Below are positions 7,861-17,453 of a DNA stretch of 64,000 bases, one piece after another. Origin of the DNA: Pseudoxanthomonas sp. 3HH-4 (GTDB lineage Bacteria > Pseudomonadota > Gammaproteobacteria > Xanthomonadales > Xanthomonadaceae). Each line of letters starts with the position of its first letter. The stretch's first letter is position 1. The notes under the pieces are model-generated. The model was not told the DNA's origin and did not search any database. It saw only the letters and a list, made by a program, of their open reading frames with translations. The DNA is taken from positions 1-64,000 of the forward strand of contig NZ_VFPB01000006.1 in NCBI RefSeq assembly GCF_006716465.1, written 5' to 3'. A program made the translations under genes and the position numbers.

Positions 7861-9633
7861 TCACGGCGCAGCCGCAGCCGCCTTGGCCGGGCCGGCCTTG
7901 CTGGCGGCGATGAAGGCGCGGATCTGGCCTTCCAGCACCGGCAGGGTCACCGAGCCCTGCTTGAGCACGGCGTCGTGGAAGGCCTTGATGTCGAACTTCG
8001 GCCCCAGCTCGCGCTCCGCCTCGCCGCGCAGGCGGACGATGGCGATCTCGCCCAGCTTGTAGCTCAGCGCCTGCGCCGGCCAGGAGATGTAGCGGTCCAC
8101 CTCGGTGGTGACCTCGTGTTCGGACAGCGCGGTATGGTTGCGCAGGTAGGCCAGCGCCTGGTCGCGGGTCCAGTTCTTGTGGTGCACGCCGGTGTCGATG
8201 ACCAGGCGGGCGGCGCGCCACATTTCGTAGGTCAAGCGACCAAAATCTTCGTAGGGCGTCTCGTAGATGCCCATCTCCTTGCCCAGCTTTTCGGTGTAGA
8301 GCGCCCAGCCCTCGCCATAGGCGGAGATGTAGTTGTCGCGACGGAACGCGGGCTGCTCGCCCTGTTCCTGTGCCAGCGCGGCCTGCAGCGAATGGCCGGG
8401 CGAGGACTCATGCAGCGTCAGCGCGGGCAGGTTGTACAGCGGGCGCGACGGCAGGTCGTAGGTGTTCAGCCAGTACGTGCCCAGCCCGCCGCGGCCGGCG
8501 GTCCAGAAAGGCGCGATGTCGGCCGGCACCTCGACGATGGTGAAGCGCCCGCGCGGCAGCGTGCCGATGTACTTGCCGACCTCGCCATCCACGCGCTTGG
8601 AAATCCACGCCGCGCGGTCGAGCAGCTGTTGTGGCGTCTTGGCGTAGAACTGCGGGTCGGTGCGCAGGAAGGTCAGAAACTCGGCAAAGGTCCCCTTGAA
8701 GCCGGTCTGCTTGATGACCTCCTGCATCTCGGCCCGGATGCGCGCGACTTCTTCCAGGCCGATCTGGTGGATCTGCTCGGCGCTGAGCTCCAGCGTGGTG
8801 TATTCGCGGATCTGCTGGGCGTAGAAATCTTTGCCGCCCGGCATGGCTTCCGCGGCCAGCGTGGTGCGCGCGTGCGGCACGTACTCGGTGCGGAAGAAGG
8901 TCAGCAGCTTGCCGAACGCGGGCACCACCTGCTGGCCGATCGCGTCGCGCACTTCCTTGCGCAGGGCTTCCTGTTCGGCGGCCGGGATGCTGGCGGGCAT
9001 CTTCCTGTACGGGGCATAGAACGTGGACTGCTCCGGATCCTTCAGCTCCGCCACCGTGGCGATGGAGACGTCGCGCCCGTCCAGCACCGCACGCGGCACG
9101 CTGAAGCCACGCTTCAGGCCTGCGCGCATGTTGACGATGTGCTGATCGAAGTAGCGCGGTACATCGCGCAGGCGCGCGGCATAGGCGCGATAGTCCTCGG
9201 CGGTCTTCATCGGCCGGCGCGCCATGAACGACAGGTTGGACCAGAACGACGAGTCGGAATTGAACGGCATCTCGTAGGCGTGCAGGCGCACTTCGGCGGC
9301 GAGGTTCTCGACCTGCGGCCGGTAGATGGCCAGGTTGATGCGGTTCTCCGGCGACAGGGCCGCTGCGTCGATGCCATCCAGGTCCTTCAACACCTGCTCC
9401 CAGACCTTCAGTCGCGCCTGGTGCGCCTCGGCGCCCACGTCCGGCAGGCGGCGCTTGTCGCCGCTGGTGTCGGTGTCCTCATCAGCCTGGCCGGTCTGTT
9501 CCTGCCGCCATTTCCATTCCTTCTCGTAGAGCGCCTGAAAGCGCTGGTCGGCATCGGAAGGGGCGAAGGCGAACGCGTGCAAGGGCACGCAGGCAAGCAG
9601 GAGGGCGGCGACGCGGAGATTCAAGGCGGGCAT
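7861..9633 (-). CDS. DUF885 family exported metallopeptidase-like protein
   Basis: A 590-residue protein with an N-terminal signal peptide (MPALNLRVAALLLACVPLHA, cleavage after AFA). The DUF885 hallmark HESSPGH is at residues 408-414 (His408, Glu409, His414), comparable to the zinc-binding HExxH of M32-like peptidases. Another conserved stretch is YISAYGEGWALY. Members of the family are thought to be secreted zinc peptidases but most are uncharacterised. The start at 9633 is chosen because it begins the signal peptide. The longer frame from 9711 has no such logic. Confidence 0.85.
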   Translation of the reverse strand: MPALNLRVAALLLACVPLHAFAFAPSDADQRFQALYEKEWKWRQEQTGQADEDTDTSGDKRRLPDVGAEAHQARLKVWEQVLKDLDGIDAAALSPENRINLAIYRPQVENLAAEVRLHAYEMPFNSDSSFWSNLSFMARRPMKTAEDYRAYAARLRDVPRYFDQHIVNMRAGLKRGFSVPRAVLDGRDVSIATVAELKDPEQSTFYAPYRKMPASIPAAEQEALRKEVRDAIGQQVVPAFGKLLTFFRTEYVPHARTTLAAEAMPGGKDFYAQQIREYTTLELSAEQIHQIGLEEVARIRAEMQEVIKQTGFKGTFAEFLTFLRTDPQFYAKTPQQLLDRAAWISKRVDGEVGKYIGTLPRGRFTIVEVPADIAPFWTAGRGGLGTYWLNTYDLPSRPLYNLPALTLHESSPGHSLQAALAQEQGEQPAFRRDNYISAYGEGWALYTEKLGKEMGIYETPYEDFGRLTYEMWRAARLVIDTGVHHKNWTRDQALAYLRNHTALSEHEVTTEVDRYISWPAQALSYKLGEIAIVRLRGEAERELGPKFDIKAFHDAVLKQGSVTLPVLEGQIRAFIAASKAGPAKAAAAAP

Positions 9634-9685
9634 CCGGTGGAAGCGGAAACCGGATGGTAATGCAGCGTCGGCATCGGTGCTTTGC

Positions 9686-9844
9686 GTAGGAGCGACGTAA
9701 ATCGCGACCATGGCGCCGACATGCCGCGATACCCGCGTCGTGCCGTGGGCTGCGGCACGAGACTGGTTTCTGACGTCAGCGCCCGCTTCGGGAGTGAGGC
9801 GCGGTGGCGTGATGGCGTGCGGTCGCGACTTACGTCGCTCCTAC
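9686..9844. repeat. Dimeric GTAG-ended palindromic element, copy A
   Basis: Left unit 9686-9709 (GTAGGAGCGAC...TCGCGACC) and right unit 9821-9844 are inverted copies. Each folds as GTAG-GA-GCGAC-loop-GTCGC-GACC (left arm with one mismatch). The spacer holds another 8-bp stem (TCGTGCCG/CGGCACGA). Related to copy B at 45642-45794. It lies between the 5' end of the DUF885 gene and the 3' end of parB. Confidence 0.8.
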
Positions 9845-9858
9845 AGCAAGCACAAGCA

Positions 9859-10755
9859 TCACGCCCGCGGGCGCAACCGCTCCAGCACGCCGTCCAGCGT
9901 GTCCAGGTCGGTGTACTGGATGATCAGCTTGCCCTTGCCGCCGCGGCCATGGGCGATGGTGACGCGGGTGCCCAGGCTTTCGGACAGTTCGGTTTCCAGC
10001 GAGGCGATGTCCGGCTGCGGCGCCGCCTTGGCGGGCTTGGCCTTCTTGCCGTTGACCGGCACCTTGCCGGCGGCGAACTGCTGCGCGCGGTGTTCCACTT
10101 CGCGCACTGACCAGCCCTGTTCGGCGGCATCGGAGGCCAGCTTGCTGGCCAGGTCCGGTGACAGCGTCAGCAGGGCGCGGGCGTGCCCCATTTCAAGGCG
10201 ACGCGCTTCCAGCAGGGCGCGGATCGCGGGTGGCAATTCCAGCAGGCGCAGCAGGTTGGATACCGCTGCGCGCGAGCGACCGACCGCTTCGGCAGCCTCG
10301 GCGTGCGTCAGTGCGAATTCGTTGATCAGGCGCTGCAGCGACTGCGCTTCTTCCAGTGGGTTGAGATCCTCGCGCTGGATGTTCTCGATCAGCGCCATCG
10401 CGATGACGGTACGATCGTCCAGGTCGCGCACGACCACCGGTACTTCGGCCAGGCCGGCTTCCTGCGAGGCGCGCCAGCGACGTTCGCCGGCGACGATCTC
10501 GAACTTGCCGGGCGAAAGTTCCCGCACGACGATCGGCTGGATCACGCCTTGCGCCTTGATCGACTCGGCCAGCTCGGTCAGTTTGCCGGGGTCCATCGCC
10601 GTGCGCGGCTGGTACTTGCCCGGCTGCAGCTGCTGCACGGGAAGCGTACGCAGCGCTTCGCCCGGCTGGGCTTCCGGTGGTGGCGTCTCGGCGGCTTTCG
10701 GGCCGAGCAGGGCTTCCAGTCCGCGACCCAGGCCGCGCTTCTTCGGGGCGCTCAT
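9859..10755 (-). CDS. parB: Chromosome partitioning protein ParB
   Basis: A 298-residue CTP-dependent DNA-sliding clamp that binds parS sites near the origin. Visible features are an N-terminal basic segment (PKKRGLGRGLEALLG, likely the ParA-stimulating region), the ParB/Srx box with GERRWRA at about 90-96, a helix-turn-helix (TLTHAEAAEAVGRSRAAVSN-like region, about 155-180) and a C-terminal dimerisation segment. Its ATG overlaps the parA stop codon (TGATG). A GTG one codon upstream is an alternative. No parS site was recognised in the window. Confidence 0.95.
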   Translation of the reverse strand: MSAPKKRGLGRGLEALLGPKAAETPPPEAQPGEALRTLPVQQLQPGKYQPRTAMDPGKLTELAESIKAQGVIQPIVVRELSPGKFEIVAGERRWRASQEAGLAEVPVVVRDLDDRTVIAMALIENIQREDLNPLEEAQSLQRLINEFALTHAEAAEAVGRSRAAVSNLLRLLELPPAIRALLEARRLEMGHARALLTLSPDLASKLASDAAEQGWSVREVEHRAQQFAAGKVPVNGKKAKPAKAAPQPDIASLETELSESLGTRVTIAHGRGGKGKLIIQYTDLDTLDGVLERLRPRA

Positions 10756-11552
10756 CACGCGTGCTCCATGTGCTGCTGTTGCTTCTTGCGGTCGGCCTGG
10801 CGGCGCAGGATCTCGCCGGCCAGGCCCAGGTAGGCCACGCCGCCGCGCGAGGTGCGGTCATAGCCCACGATGCTCTGGCCATGGCTGGGCGCTTCGGCCA
10901 CGCGCACGTTGCGCGGCACGATGGTGCGGAATACCTTGTCGCCGAAATGCGTGGTCAGCTCGCCCGATACGGCGTTGGCCAGGTTGTTGCGGATGTCGAA
11001 CATCGTGCGCAGCACGCCTTCGATTTCCAGGGTGGGGTTCAGTCGTGCGCGCAGCGCTTCGATGGTTTCCATCAGTGCGGACAGGCCTTCCAGCGCGTAG
11101 TACTCGCACTGCATCGGCACCAGCACCGAGTCGGCGGCGGTCAACGCGTTGAGCGTGAGCAGCGACAGCGCGGGCGGGCAGTCGACGATGATGAAGTCGT
11201 AGTCGCCACGCAGCGGCTGCAGCGCGCTCTTGAGGCGCTGTTCGCGGCCGTCCGCATCCATCAGTTGGATCTCGGCCGCCGTCAGGTCGATGTTGCCCGG
11301 CATCAGGTCGAAACCTTCCGGGGTGGTCACCACGGCAGCCTTCGCCTCCACCTCGCCGAGCAGCACGTCGCAGGTGGACGCTTCCACCTCGCGCTTGTCC
11401 ACACCGCTGCCCATCGTGGCGTTGCCCTGCGCATCCAGATCGACCAGTAGCACCCGCTGCGGCGCGCGCGCGAGCGCGGCGGCCAAATTCACGGCGGTGG
11501 TGGTCTTGCCGACTCCGCCTTTCTGGTTGGCGACGGCGATGATGCGGGCCAT
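10755..11552 (-). CDS. parA: Chromosome partitioning ATPase ParA/Soj
   Basis: A 265-residue ParA-family ATPase. The deviant Walker A motif KGGVGKTTT is at residues 11-19, switch I DLDAQGNAT near 40, and the Walker B region IIVDCPPAL near 125. There is no N-terminal DNA-binding extension, so it is the chromosomal Soj type. It overlaps parB by one base and follows rsmG by 186 bp, the conserved origin-proximal order rsmG-parA-parB. It probably drives segregation of parS-ParB complexes. Confidence 0.95.
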   Translation of the reverse strand: MARIIAVANQKGGVGKTTTAVNLAAALARAPQRVLLVDLDAQGNATMGSGVDKREVEASTCDVLLGEVEAKAAVVTTPEGFDLMPGNIDLTAAEIQLMDADGREQRLKSALQPLRGDYDFIIVDCPPALSLLTLNALTAADSVLVPMQCEYYALEGLSALMETIEALRARLNPTLEIEGVLRTMFDIRNNLANAVSGELTTHFGDKVFRTIVPRNVRVAEAPSHGQSIVGYDRTSRGGVAYLGLAGEILRRQADRKKQQQHMEHA

Positions 11553-11738
11553 GCGAGGGGCGCCTTATCGAATACGGGGTGAGGGGGGATTATGCGGGCT
11601 CGGGCGGGGCCGTGCGAAATGAAGGGTACGCACAAGGCGCCCGCTCCCGGTCAGCCCGAGGGACAACCCCGCGCGGGCATTCGGGCGTGACCAGTCTTTT
11701 CAAGGAGTTACAGGTTCGGCGTGGCCGCGTTGCGTCGC

Positions 11739-12395
11739 TCAGTCACGGCGCACGATGACCATGTGGCGTTCGCCGACCAGGCCCGGGACGGTCAGCGGGT
11801 GCAGGGCCTGCAGCGACCACCCGGCCGGTAATGCCGCGATCTCCTCGTCAGGCCGTACGCCCTTCATCGCCAGCAATACCCCGCCCGGTTTCAGCAGGTG
11901 GCCACCCACCTCGACGATGCCGGGCAGCACATCCAGTGCACGGGCGGTGAGGGCGTCGTAGGCCTCCGGTTCGTCCAGCGCTTCGGCACGGGATTCGGCC
12001 ACGCGGGCGTTGTCCAGTTTCAAGGTCCTCACTGCCTCACGCAGGAAGCGCGCTTTCTTGCCGTTGCTCTCCACCAGGGTCACGCGCAGTCCCGGCTTGG
12101 CGATCGCCAGCGGAATCCCGGGCAGGCCCGGACCCGTGCCGAGGTCCGCGAGTGCGCCACCGTTCGCGGCGAGTCCGTCCACGAACGGGTGCATTGCCAG
12201 CGAATCCAGCAGGTGGCGCGTGACCATCTCGCGCGGGTCGCGGATGGCGGTGAGGTTGTAGGTCTTGTTCCAGCGATCGAGCAGGGCCAGATACTCCAGC
12301 AGGCGCGGTGCCAGCGCATCGGCGTCGAGGCCGAGCGCGACGAGCCCGTGGTGGAGGGTATCGCGCAGGTCGGCGGGAAAAGCGGTGTCGTTCAT
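11739..12395 (-). CDS. rsmG: 16S rRNA (guanine-527-N7)-methyltransferase
   Basis: A 218-residue SAM-dependent methyltransferase. The SAM motif [17 protein letters not shown] and the upstream [13 protein letters not shown] signature are characteristic of RsmG/GidB. The start MNDTAF at 12395 lies 7 bp after the PPTase stop codon, so the two genes are probably cotranscribed. parA follows after 186 bp, consistent with the conserved origin-proximal cluster. Loss of RsmG gives low-level streptomycin resistance in other bacteria. Confidence 0.95.
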   Translation of the reverse strand: MNDTAFPADLRDTLHHGLVALGLDADALAPRLLEYLALLDRWNKTYNLTAIRDPREMVTRHLLDSLAMHPFVDGLAANGGALADLGTGPGLPGIPLAIAKPGLRVTLVESNGKKARFLREAVRTLKLDNARVAESRAEALDEPEAYDALTARALDVLPGIVEVGGHLLKPGGVLLAMKGVRPDEEIAALPAGWSLQALHPLTVPGLVGERHMVIVRRD

Positions 12396-12402
12396 CGCCG
12401 CA

Positions 12403-13017
12403 TTATCGCAGGCCTTCGCGCCGGCCCCGCGGATGCCAGGCGAGCGCGGCGCGATAGTCCGGTCGTGGCGCCCATTCGTGCAGCCGCCAATCGTCGGGGC
12501 GGCCGAGCGCGGGATCGCACGCGACCAAGCGCGCGGCACCTTCATCGAGGTGGACGTGGAAACGATGCAGGCCGAAGGAAATGCCCTGGCCGTGCGCCTT
12601 CAGTACCGCCTCCTTGGCGCACCACAAGCGTACGAAGGCCGGCAGGCGGGCGTCCTGGTCGAGAGAGTGCAGCCAGGCGGCTTCTTCCGGGTGATAGAAG
12701 CGCTGCGCGAGTTCCATTGCACGCGCGCGTGGGCGCATGCGTTCCAGGTCAACGCCCAGTTCGATATCTTCGCCCAACGCCAGCAGCAGTGCTTCTCCGC
12801 TGTGGCTCCAGCCGGATTCCAGATGGTGCAAGGGCGCGATGAAATGTGGCCGCCCCTGCGTGTCGCGGGTGATCGGCAGCGTGTGGGGCGCAAGATCCAG
12901 TACGCGGGCAAGTTGCTCGCGCGCCGCAGGTTCGCCGCGCTGCCGTGGAGCATGCGGTAGCAGCCATAGCGCGATGCCGTCCAGCCGCCAGTCCGCCGGT
13001 GCGTCGCGCCAACTCAC
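12403..13017 (-). CDS. 4'-phosphopantetheinyl transferase (Sfp type)
   Basis: A 204-residue enzyme that transfers phosphopantetheine from CoA to carrier proteins. The two Sfp-family signatures are present: GVDLERM (Mg-binding acidic residues) and [15 protein letters not shown]. It starts at a GTG (13017). No polyketide or peptide synthetase lies in the window, so its carrier protein is elsewhere. Placement directly upstream of rsmG suggests cotranscription. Confidence 0.88.
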   Translation of the reverse strand: MSWRDAPADWRLDGIALWLLPHAPRQRGEPAAREQLARVLDLAPHTLPITRDTQGRPHFIAPLHHLESGWSHSGEALLLALGEDIELGVDLERMRPRARAMELAQRFYHPEEAAWLHSLDQDARLPAFVRLWCAKEAVLKAHGQGISFGLHRFHVHLDEGAARLVACDPALGRPDDWRLHEWAPRPDYRAALAWHPRGRREGLR

Positions 13018-13191
13018 GCTGACGCGTCCGGGTGGTGCAGTACAGCGTGCACATCCGCGGCGATGGCGTTATGAAGCGCTGGCACGGACGCTTCCCCCAT
13101 GTGAGTTAACGCCGGTTTCACGCCGCGCGTTGAAGATTCAAGCGTGCCCCGCGCCATGGGGTTCTGTCCATTCAAGGGAGGAAGCAACGAA

Positions 13192-13449
13192 ATGAATTTT
13201 CTCATCTATCTGATCGTGGGTGGCGTCGCCGGTTGGCTGGCGAGCCTGGTGATGAAGCGTGACGGGTCGCAGGGCATCATCCTGAACGTCGTGGTCGGCA
13301 TCATCGGCGGCTTCCTGGGCGGTTGGCTGCTGCCGACGCTGGGCCTCGGCCTGGGCGGTGGCTGGGTAGGCTTCCTGATCACCGCCTTCATCGGTGCGGT
13401 GGTGTTGCTGCTCATCGTGAACCTGTTCACCCGGGGCAGGGCGAGGTAA
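13192..13449 (+). CDS. GlsB/YeaQ/YmgE family membrane protein
   Basis: An 85-residue inner-membrane protein with three hydrophobic, glycine-rich helices (MNFLIYLIVGGVAGWLASLV, then ILNVVVGIIGGFLGGWLL and a third helix), typical of the transglycosylase-associated/GlsB family linked to stress tolerance. The start at 13192 follows a strong AGGGAGGAAG ribosome-binding site. An in-frame upstream ATG at about 13153 would place charged residues before the first helix. A strong terminator follows. Confidence 0.88.
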   Translation: MNFLIYLIVGGVAGWLASLVMKRDGSQGIILNVVVGIIGGFLGGWLLPTLGLGLGGGWVGFLITAFIGAVVLLLIVNLFTRGRAR

Positions 13450-13505
13450 CGGTTTCGCTGCGGCCGCGTGCGCGCTTGAGACGCACCCAAGGCCCGTGGC
13501 AAGGA

Positions 13506-13538
13506 GAAGGCCCGGCATCCGCCGGGCCTTCTTCATTT
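13506..13538 (+). terminator. Rho-independent terminator after the GlsB-like gene
   Basis: An 11-bp stem (13506-13516 with 13521-13531), loop ATCC, then a T-rich tail. It ends 8 bp before the convergent xthA stop codon and may serve both strands. Confidence 0.75.
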
Positions 13539-13545
13539 CCGTCGT

Positions 13546-14316
13546 TCAACCGCCCAGCCGCACCCAGGCCGGTGCGTGGTCGCTCGGGCGTTCCCAGGTG
13601 CGAGGTTCGCGGTCGATGCCCGATTCCACCGCATGCCCACGCAGGGCGTCGGATACCAGGGTCAGGTCGATGCGCAGGCCCAGGTTGCGGCGCAGGCCGC
13701 CCATCCGGTAATCCCACCAGCTATAGACGTTGGCTTCGTCGCTGTGCAGGCGGAAGGCATCGTGCAGGCCCAGCGCGTAGAGCCGATGCAGGGCGGCGCG
13801 CTCGGCGGTGGAGGTAAGGATGTGGTCGTCGTTCCAGATCTTGGGGTCGAACACGTCGCGGTCGTCCGGCGCGATGTTGAAGTCGCCCATCACCACCAGC
13901 TTCGGATGCGTTTGCAACTCCGCCGCGATCCAGTCGTGCACCGCGTCCAGCCAGCGCAGCTTGTAGGCGTACTTGTCCGTACCCACGTCCTGGCCGTTGA
14001 CCACGTACAGGTTCACGATGCGGACCTCGCCCACGGTCGCGGCGATCACGCGCTTCTGCTCGTCCTCGAAGCCCGGTATGCCGACCTGCACATCGCTGAC
14101 GGGTTCGCGCGAAAGCAGCGCCACACCGTTGTAGGTCTTCTGCCCGGCGAACACGCTGCGGTAGCCGAGCTCAGCCAGCGCGGTGTCCGGGAAACGGTGG
14201 TCCTCCAGCTTGGTTTCCTGCAGGCCGACGATGTCCGGGGCGAACGCGCCCAACCATTGCGTGAGGTGCGGCAGGCGCACGTTGAGCGAATTGACGTTCC
14301 AGCTGGCGATCTTCAT
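13546..14316 (-). CDS. xthA: Exodeoxyribonuclease III
   Basis: A 256-residue EEP-fold nuclease for AP sites and 3' ends in base-excision repair. Visible motifs are MKIASWNVNSLNVRLP, LQETKLED (metal-binding Glu), GDFNIAPDDRD, and the C-terminal PSDHAPAWVRL with the catalytic Asp-His pair. The start at 14316 begins directly with the family's N-terminal beta strand. The longer frame from 14388 overlaps the MFS gene. Confidence 0.93.
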   Translation of the reverse strand: MKIASWNVNSLNVRLPHLTQWLGAFAPDIVGLQETKLEDHRFPDTALAELGYRSVFAGQKTYNGVALLSREPVSDVQVGIPGFEDEQKRVIAATVGEVRIVNLYVVNGQDVGTDKYAYKLRWLDAVHDWIAAELQTHPKLVVMGDFNIAPDDRDVFDPKIWNDDHILTSTAERAALHRLYALGLHDAFRLHSDEANVYSWWDYRMGGLRRNLGLRIDLTLVSDALRGHAVESGIDREPRTWERPSDHAPAWVRLGG

Positions 14317-14344
14317 GGCGGCGATTCTAAGCCAGGCATGCCGG

Positions 14345-15901
14345 TCAGGCGCCGGCTCCCTCGTCGGCCACGGCGGCATGCGCCGCACCCTCGCCGTCGC
14401 GCATCAGCCGCGCCGACATCCAGGCGGCCAGCAGCATCATCGCCATGCCGAACAATGCGATGGCGCGCATGGCGCCGGTGAACGCGGTACGTGCGGTGTC
14501 GCCGACCAGCGTCCCGGCCTGGCCTCCCAGTTCGCCGGCCACCGCGACCGCGCCGCCCAGCGTGGACAGTGCGCGTGTCGCGTCGGCGTCACCCAGCGTC
14601 GCGGGCAGGGCGGGGTCGAGCCACAGCCGGTAGGCGAGCATGCCGGCGCTGCCGAGCACGGCGATGCCCAGCGCGCCGCTCAGCTCCGCGCTGGTTTCCG
14701 CCAGCGCCGAGGCTGCGCCTGCCCGTTCCGGCGGCGCGGTGGTGATGATCAGTTCGTTGCCCACCGTGAACACCGGTGCCATGCCCAGGCTCATCGCCAG
14801 CATGCCGGCGATCAGGATCCACAGCCCGTATGGCGGCACCACCAGTGCGGTGATACCGAAACCCAGGGCGGCGAACAGCAGGCCCCGCACCATCACCCGT
14901 CGCGCACCCCAATGGCGGGCCAGTCGCGGCGCGAGCAGCGAGCCGACGGTGAAGCACAACGACCACGGGACGGTCGCGATGCCCGCCTGCAACGGCGTCA
15001 GCCCGAGCACCAGCTGCAGGTACTGGGTCATGAAGATGTACACGCCCATCATCGACAGGCCGGCCAGCGCGTAGGCGACGATGGCGGCGGAGAACGCCGG
15101 CCGCCGGAACAGCGTCACATCCAGGAACGGATACGCCAGATGCTGCTGGCGACGCACGAACAGCACCCCCAGCCCCAGGCCGAGCAGAAGCACCGCGATG
15201 CCGCGGATATCCATGCCGTATTCCGCGATGCGCTTGAGGCCGTAGACCACGGCGAGCACCGCGAACAGCGACTGCACCATGCTGGCCGGGTCGAGCTTGC
15301 CGGCATCGGGATCGCGGTACTCCGGCAACAGCTTCGGGCCGAGCACCAGCAGCAACACCATCACCGGCACCGCCGCCAGGAAGGCCGCGCCCCACCACCA
15401 CCATTGCAGCAGCACGCCGCCGACCAGTGGCCCGATGGCGCCGCCGACCGAGAACGCCGCGATCCATACGCCGATGGCGAACTGGCGTTCGTGTTCGTCA
15501 TGGAACATGTTGCGGATCAGCGACATCGTCGAAGGCGCCAGCGTGGCGCCGGCCACGCCCAGCAGCGCTCGCATCGCGATCAGCATCTCGGCACTGCGCG
15601 AGAACGCCGCCATCACCGACGCTGCGGCGAACGCCGCAGCGCCGATCAGCAGCAGCTTGCGCCGGCCGATGCGGTCGCCCAGCGTGCCCATCGTGATCAG
15701 GAAGCCGGCCACCAGGAAGCCGTACACGTCGACGATCCACAGCAACTGGCTGGCCGTGGGGTCGAGTTCGGCACTGATGGCAGGCAGGGCCAGGTTCAGC
15801 ACGGTCAGGTCCATCGCATAGACCATGCAGGGCAGCGCGATGATGGCCAGCCCGATCCATTCGCGGCGGGTGGCTTTGGCGGGTACGGCGGTGGTCGACA
15901 T
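14345..15901 (-). CDS. MFS drug-efflux transporter, DHA2 (14-TM) family, SmvA-like
   Basis: A 518-residue inner-membrane proton antiporter. Fourteen hydrophobic segments are visible. Motif A GTLGDRIGRRK follows helix 2, and VDVYGFLVAGFLITMG resembles SmvA/QacA exporters of quaternary ammonium compounds and methyl viologen. Acidic Asp in helix 1 (YAMDLTVLNLALP) is conserved in DHA2. Substrate specificity cannot be read. It begins 99 bp from the end of the aldehyde dehydrogenase gene on the same strand. No TetR-type regulator is adjacent. Confidence 0.88.
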   Translation of the reverse strand: MSTTAVPAKATRREWIGLAIIALPCMVYAMDLTVLNLALPAISAELDPTASQLLWIVDVYGFLVAGFLITMGTLGDRIGRRKLLLIGAAAFAAASVMAAFSRSAEMLIAMRALLGVAGATLAPSTMSLIRNMFHDEHERQFAIGVWIAAFSVGGAIGPLVGGVLLQWWWWGAAFLAAVPVMVLLLVLGPKLLPEYRDPDAGKLDPASMVQSLFAVLAVVYGLKRIAEYGMDIRGIAVLLLGLGLGVLFVRRQQHLAYPFLDVTLFRRPAFSAAIVAYALAGLSMMGVYIFMTQYLQLVLGLTPLQAGIATVPWSLCFTVGSLLAPRLARHWGARRVMVRGLLFAALGFGITALVVPPYGLWILIAGMLAMSLGMAPVFTVGNELIITTAPPERAGAASALAETSAELSGALGIAVLGSAGMLAYRLWLDPALPATLGDADATRALSTLGGAVAVAGELGGQAGTLVGDTARTAFTGAMRAIALFGMAMMLLAAWMSARLMRDGEGAAHAAVADEGAGA

Positions 15902-15999
15902 GGCGGTCCGTCAGCAGGGGGTCATCCCGTTCGACGAACGGGAGCGACGATTCTCGACGAGGACGCGGACCAACGCCGCCCGCAATGCAACGGACCGGC

Positions 16000-17403
16000 T
16001 CAGCGAATGATGAAGTCGATGAACCGCGCTACTTTGGAGTAGGGCGGCTTCAGCAGGTCGCTGCCAGCCCACCGCGGTTGCCACAGCACCGGCAGCGCCT
16101 TGCTCATCGCGTCGAAGCCCGCGCGCCCGTGGTAGGCGCCCATGCCGCTGGGGCCGATGCCGCCGAACGGCAGCGCATTGATGCCGAAGTGCAGCACGGT
16201 GTCGTTGACGGTGACGCCGCCAGCCAGCGTGCTGCGCAGGATCTTCTCCACCCGCGCGCGGTCGTGGCTGAAGGGATACAGCGCCAGCGGCCTGTCGTGC
16301 GCGTTGACATAGGCGATGGCCTCGTCCAGCGAGCCGACCGTGCGGATCGGCAGGATCGGGCCGAAGATCTCGTCCTGCATCACCTTCGCATCGTCGCCGG
16401 GTTCGATCACCAGGGAAGGCGCGAACAGCCTCTCCGCGCGGTCGTGCGCCGGTGCCAGCGCGACGACCTCGTGGCCGCGTGCACGGGCATCGTCCAGATA
16501 GCCTTCCAGCCGCGCGAACTGCCCGTCGTTGATGATGCGGGTGAAGTCGCCGGCATCGGACAGGTCGCCGTAGCGCGCGGCGACCTGTTCGCGCAGCGCC
16601 TGCACCAGTGCACCGCGGCGGCTTCGACCCACCAGCAGCACATAGTCCGGCGCGATGCAGGTCTGGCCGCCGTTGAACCACTTGCCGGTTGCCAGTCGCG
16701 CGGCGGCCTGTTCCACCGGGAAGTCGTCGCAGACGATGGCCGGCGACTTGCCGCCCAGCTCCAGCGTCAGCGGGGTCAGGTTCGCCGCCGCTGCCGCCAT
16801 CACCTTGCGGCCCACGGCGGTGGAGCCGGTGAACACCAGGTGGTCGAACGGCAGCGCGGCGAAGGCGCTCGCCACGTCGGCGCCACCCGTGGCGACCGCA
16901 ACGCGCTCCAGCGGGAACACCTCCGCCAGCAGCGAGCGCAGGAATGCGGTGGTATGCGGCGTGTGCTCGGATGGCTTGAGGTAGACGTGGTTGCCGGCGG
17001 CGATGGCGGTGGCCAGCGGGATCAGCGCCAGGTTGACCGGGTAGTTCCACGGCGAGATCACGCCCACCACGCCGACCGGCTCGAGGCGGATTTCCGCGCG
17101 CGCCGGCCAGAACCGCCAGCCCACGCCCACGCGGCGCGGCTTCATCCATCTGCGCAGGTGCGATGCCAGGTGGTCGATCTCGTTGAGCACGGTCATGCCG
17201 TCGGCGATCAGCGATTCGTGGCGCGAGCGATGGCCGAAGTCGGCGGCGATGGTGTCCGCCATCTCCGGCAACCGCCGCTTCAGCGCCTCGCGCAGCCGCT
17301 GCAGGTCGTCGCGGCGCTGGGCCAGGTCGGGCTTCTTCGCCTGCCATGCTTCGCGCAGGCGTTGCAGGGTGGCGCTCAGGTCGGGCGTGGCGGTCATGTC
17401 CAT
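16000..17403 (-). CDS. Coniferyl aldehyde dehydrogenase-type enzyme
   Basis: A 467-residue NAD(P)-dependent aldehyde dehydrogenase. The cofactor region SPWNYPVNLAL and VFTGSTAVG, the general base in TLELGGKSP, and the catalytic Cys (GGQTCIAPDYV, about residue 249) are present. The C-terminus INALPFGGIGPSGMGAYHG and the overall shortness resemble CalB and fatty aldehyde dehydrogenases of class 3. The natural substrate is uncertain. M1 (17403) and M3 are both possible starts. It is divergent from the carbonic anhydrase gene, only 50 bp away. Confidence 0.82.
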   Translation of the reverse strand: MDMTATPDLSATLQRLREAWQAKKPDLAQRRDDLQRLREALKRRLPEMADTIAADFGHRSRHESLIADGMTVLNEIDHLASHLRRWMKPRRVGVGWRFWPARAEIRLEPVGVVGVISPWNYPVNLALIPLATAIAAGNHVYLKPSEHTPHTTAFLRSLLAEVFPLERVAVATGGADVASAFAALPFDHLVFTGSTAVGRKVMAAAAANLTPLTLELGGKSPAIVCDDFPVEQAAARLATGKWFNGGQTCIAPDYVLLVGRSRRGALVQALREQVAARYGDLSDAGDFTRIINDGQFARLEGYLDDARARGHEVVALAPAHDRAERLFAPSLVIEPGDDAKVMQDEIFGPILPIRTVGSLDEAIAYVNAHDRPLALYPFSHDRARVEKILRSTLAGGVTVNDTVLHFGINALPFGGIGPSGMGAYHGRAGFDAMSKALPVLWQPRWAGSDLLKPPYSKVARFIDFIIR

Positions 17404-17453
17404 ACGCCGGAGTGTAGTCCGGCGGCATCGGGCCTGCTCGCTACAATGCGCGA

